From the NCBI GenBank assembly GCA_035291645.1, contig DATDRQ010000083.1, forward strand, positions 1-5,680: a stretch of 5,680 nt of DNA, read 5' to 3'. Shown in pieces: positions 5,409-5,680 of this stretch (position 1 is the first letter of the stretch; the number at the start of each line of letters is the position of its first letter). The position numbers were made by a program, and so were the translations under genes. This DNA is from DATDRQ01 sp035291645. GTDB lineage: Bacteria > Chloroflexota > Anaerolineae > Anaerolineales > UBA4823. The notes below the pieces were generated by a model that made no database searches, was not told the DNA's origin, and saw only the letters and a program-made list of their open reading frames with translations.

Positions 5409-5680
5409 ATGCCCGAACCGCAAACAGCACCCTATGGATCGTGGAAATCGCCAATCACGTCAGACCTGATCGTCGCCGAGACGATCTGGCCTGCGCAGAT
5501 CCAGCTCGACGGCGACGACGTGTACTGGCTGGAAGTGCGCCCGGCGGAGGGCGGGCGCTACGTCATCGTGCGCCGCGCGCCGGACGGGCAGACCGTCGAC
5601 GTGACGCCGCCTCCCTTTAATGCCCGCACCCGCGTCCACGAATATGGCGGCCTGGCATATCTCGTCGTCGATGGCACAGT
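5409..5680 (+). CDS. S9 family peptidase (prolyl oligopeptidase / dipeptidyl-aminopeptidase-like), N-terminal part, cut by window end
   Basis: The frame is open from the ATG at 5409 to the window edge (90 codons). The product begins MPEPQTAPYGSWKSPITSD, with no signal peptide, so it is probably cytoplasmic. APYGSWKSPIT, then IQLDGDDVYWLEVRPAEGGR and FNARTRVHEYGG, are typical of the N-terminal beta-propeller of S9 peptidases, where repeated blades of the type 'DG..VYWLE.RP..GGR..IVRR.PDG' precede a C-terminal alpha/beta-hydrolase domain. The catalytic Ser-Asp-His triad would lie several hundred codons downstream, so activity cannot be checked here. Family members cleave short peptides or acyl-aminoacyl N-termini. 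The gene is separated from the AT3 cluster by 229 bases with its own putative promoter and ribosome binding site, so a functional link with that cluster is not implied. Confidence 0.85.
   Translation, partial: MPEPQTAPYGSWKSPITSDLIVAETIWPAQIQLDGDDVYWLEVRPAEGGRYVIVRRAPDGQTVDVTPPPFNARTRVHEYGGLAYLVVDGT

Noticed and set aside
493..5454. Reverse-strand and other-frame open stretches throughout the window
   Set aside because: They lie opposite or within well-supported genes, show low-complexity Arg/Pro/Ala-rich composition typical of GC-rich shadow frames, and carry no recognisable domain.

Overview
The window is GC-rich bacterial chromosomal DNA. Every gene I can support is on the + strand, in close order. 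The GC-rich codon use, the MdoC-like acyltransferases and the S9 peptidase N-terminus would suit a Chloroflexota (Anaerolineae/Caldilineae-like) genome. That placement is an impression from protein style, not a demonstrated assignment.

Layout. Positions 1-110 hold a short leader with a possible -10 box. Positions 111-575 encode a stand-alone response-regulator receiver domain with no output domain. Its stop overlaps by 4 bases (ATGA) the start of a 516-residue membrane-anchored or exported serine hydrolase of the beta-lactamase/class C (COG1680) family (572-2122). A 135-base leader with a hairpin and a repeated short motif follows. Next come two full-length integral-membrane acyltransferases of the acyltransferase-3 (AT3, MdoC/OpgC-like) family (2258-3472 and 3543-4736), each with an exact R-X10-H motif. 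The second overlaps by 4 bases (ATGA) a 148-residue C-terminal remnant of a third AT3 paralogue (4733-5179), which lacks the catalytic N-terminal part. A 229-base spacer holds a roughly 100-base imperfect palindrome (5198-5297, MITE- or REP-like) and a plausible promoter. The window ends inside an S9 prolyl-oligopeptidase-family gene that starts at 5409.

How the genes may work together. The receiver and the hydrolase look translationally coupled. The acyltransferases form a tandem array produced by gene duplication and are probably co-transcribed. A hydrolase of acyl, ester or amide bonds beside O-acyltransferases could form an envelope-glycan or lipid acylation/deacylation module, but this is inference from adjacency only. 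The peptidase appears to be a separate transcription unit. I see no CRISPR array, tRNA, rRNA, transposase or phage gene. The least ordinary features are the output-less receiver coupled to a hydrolase, the AT3 array with a decayed but still tidily overlapping third copy, and the intergenic palindrome.
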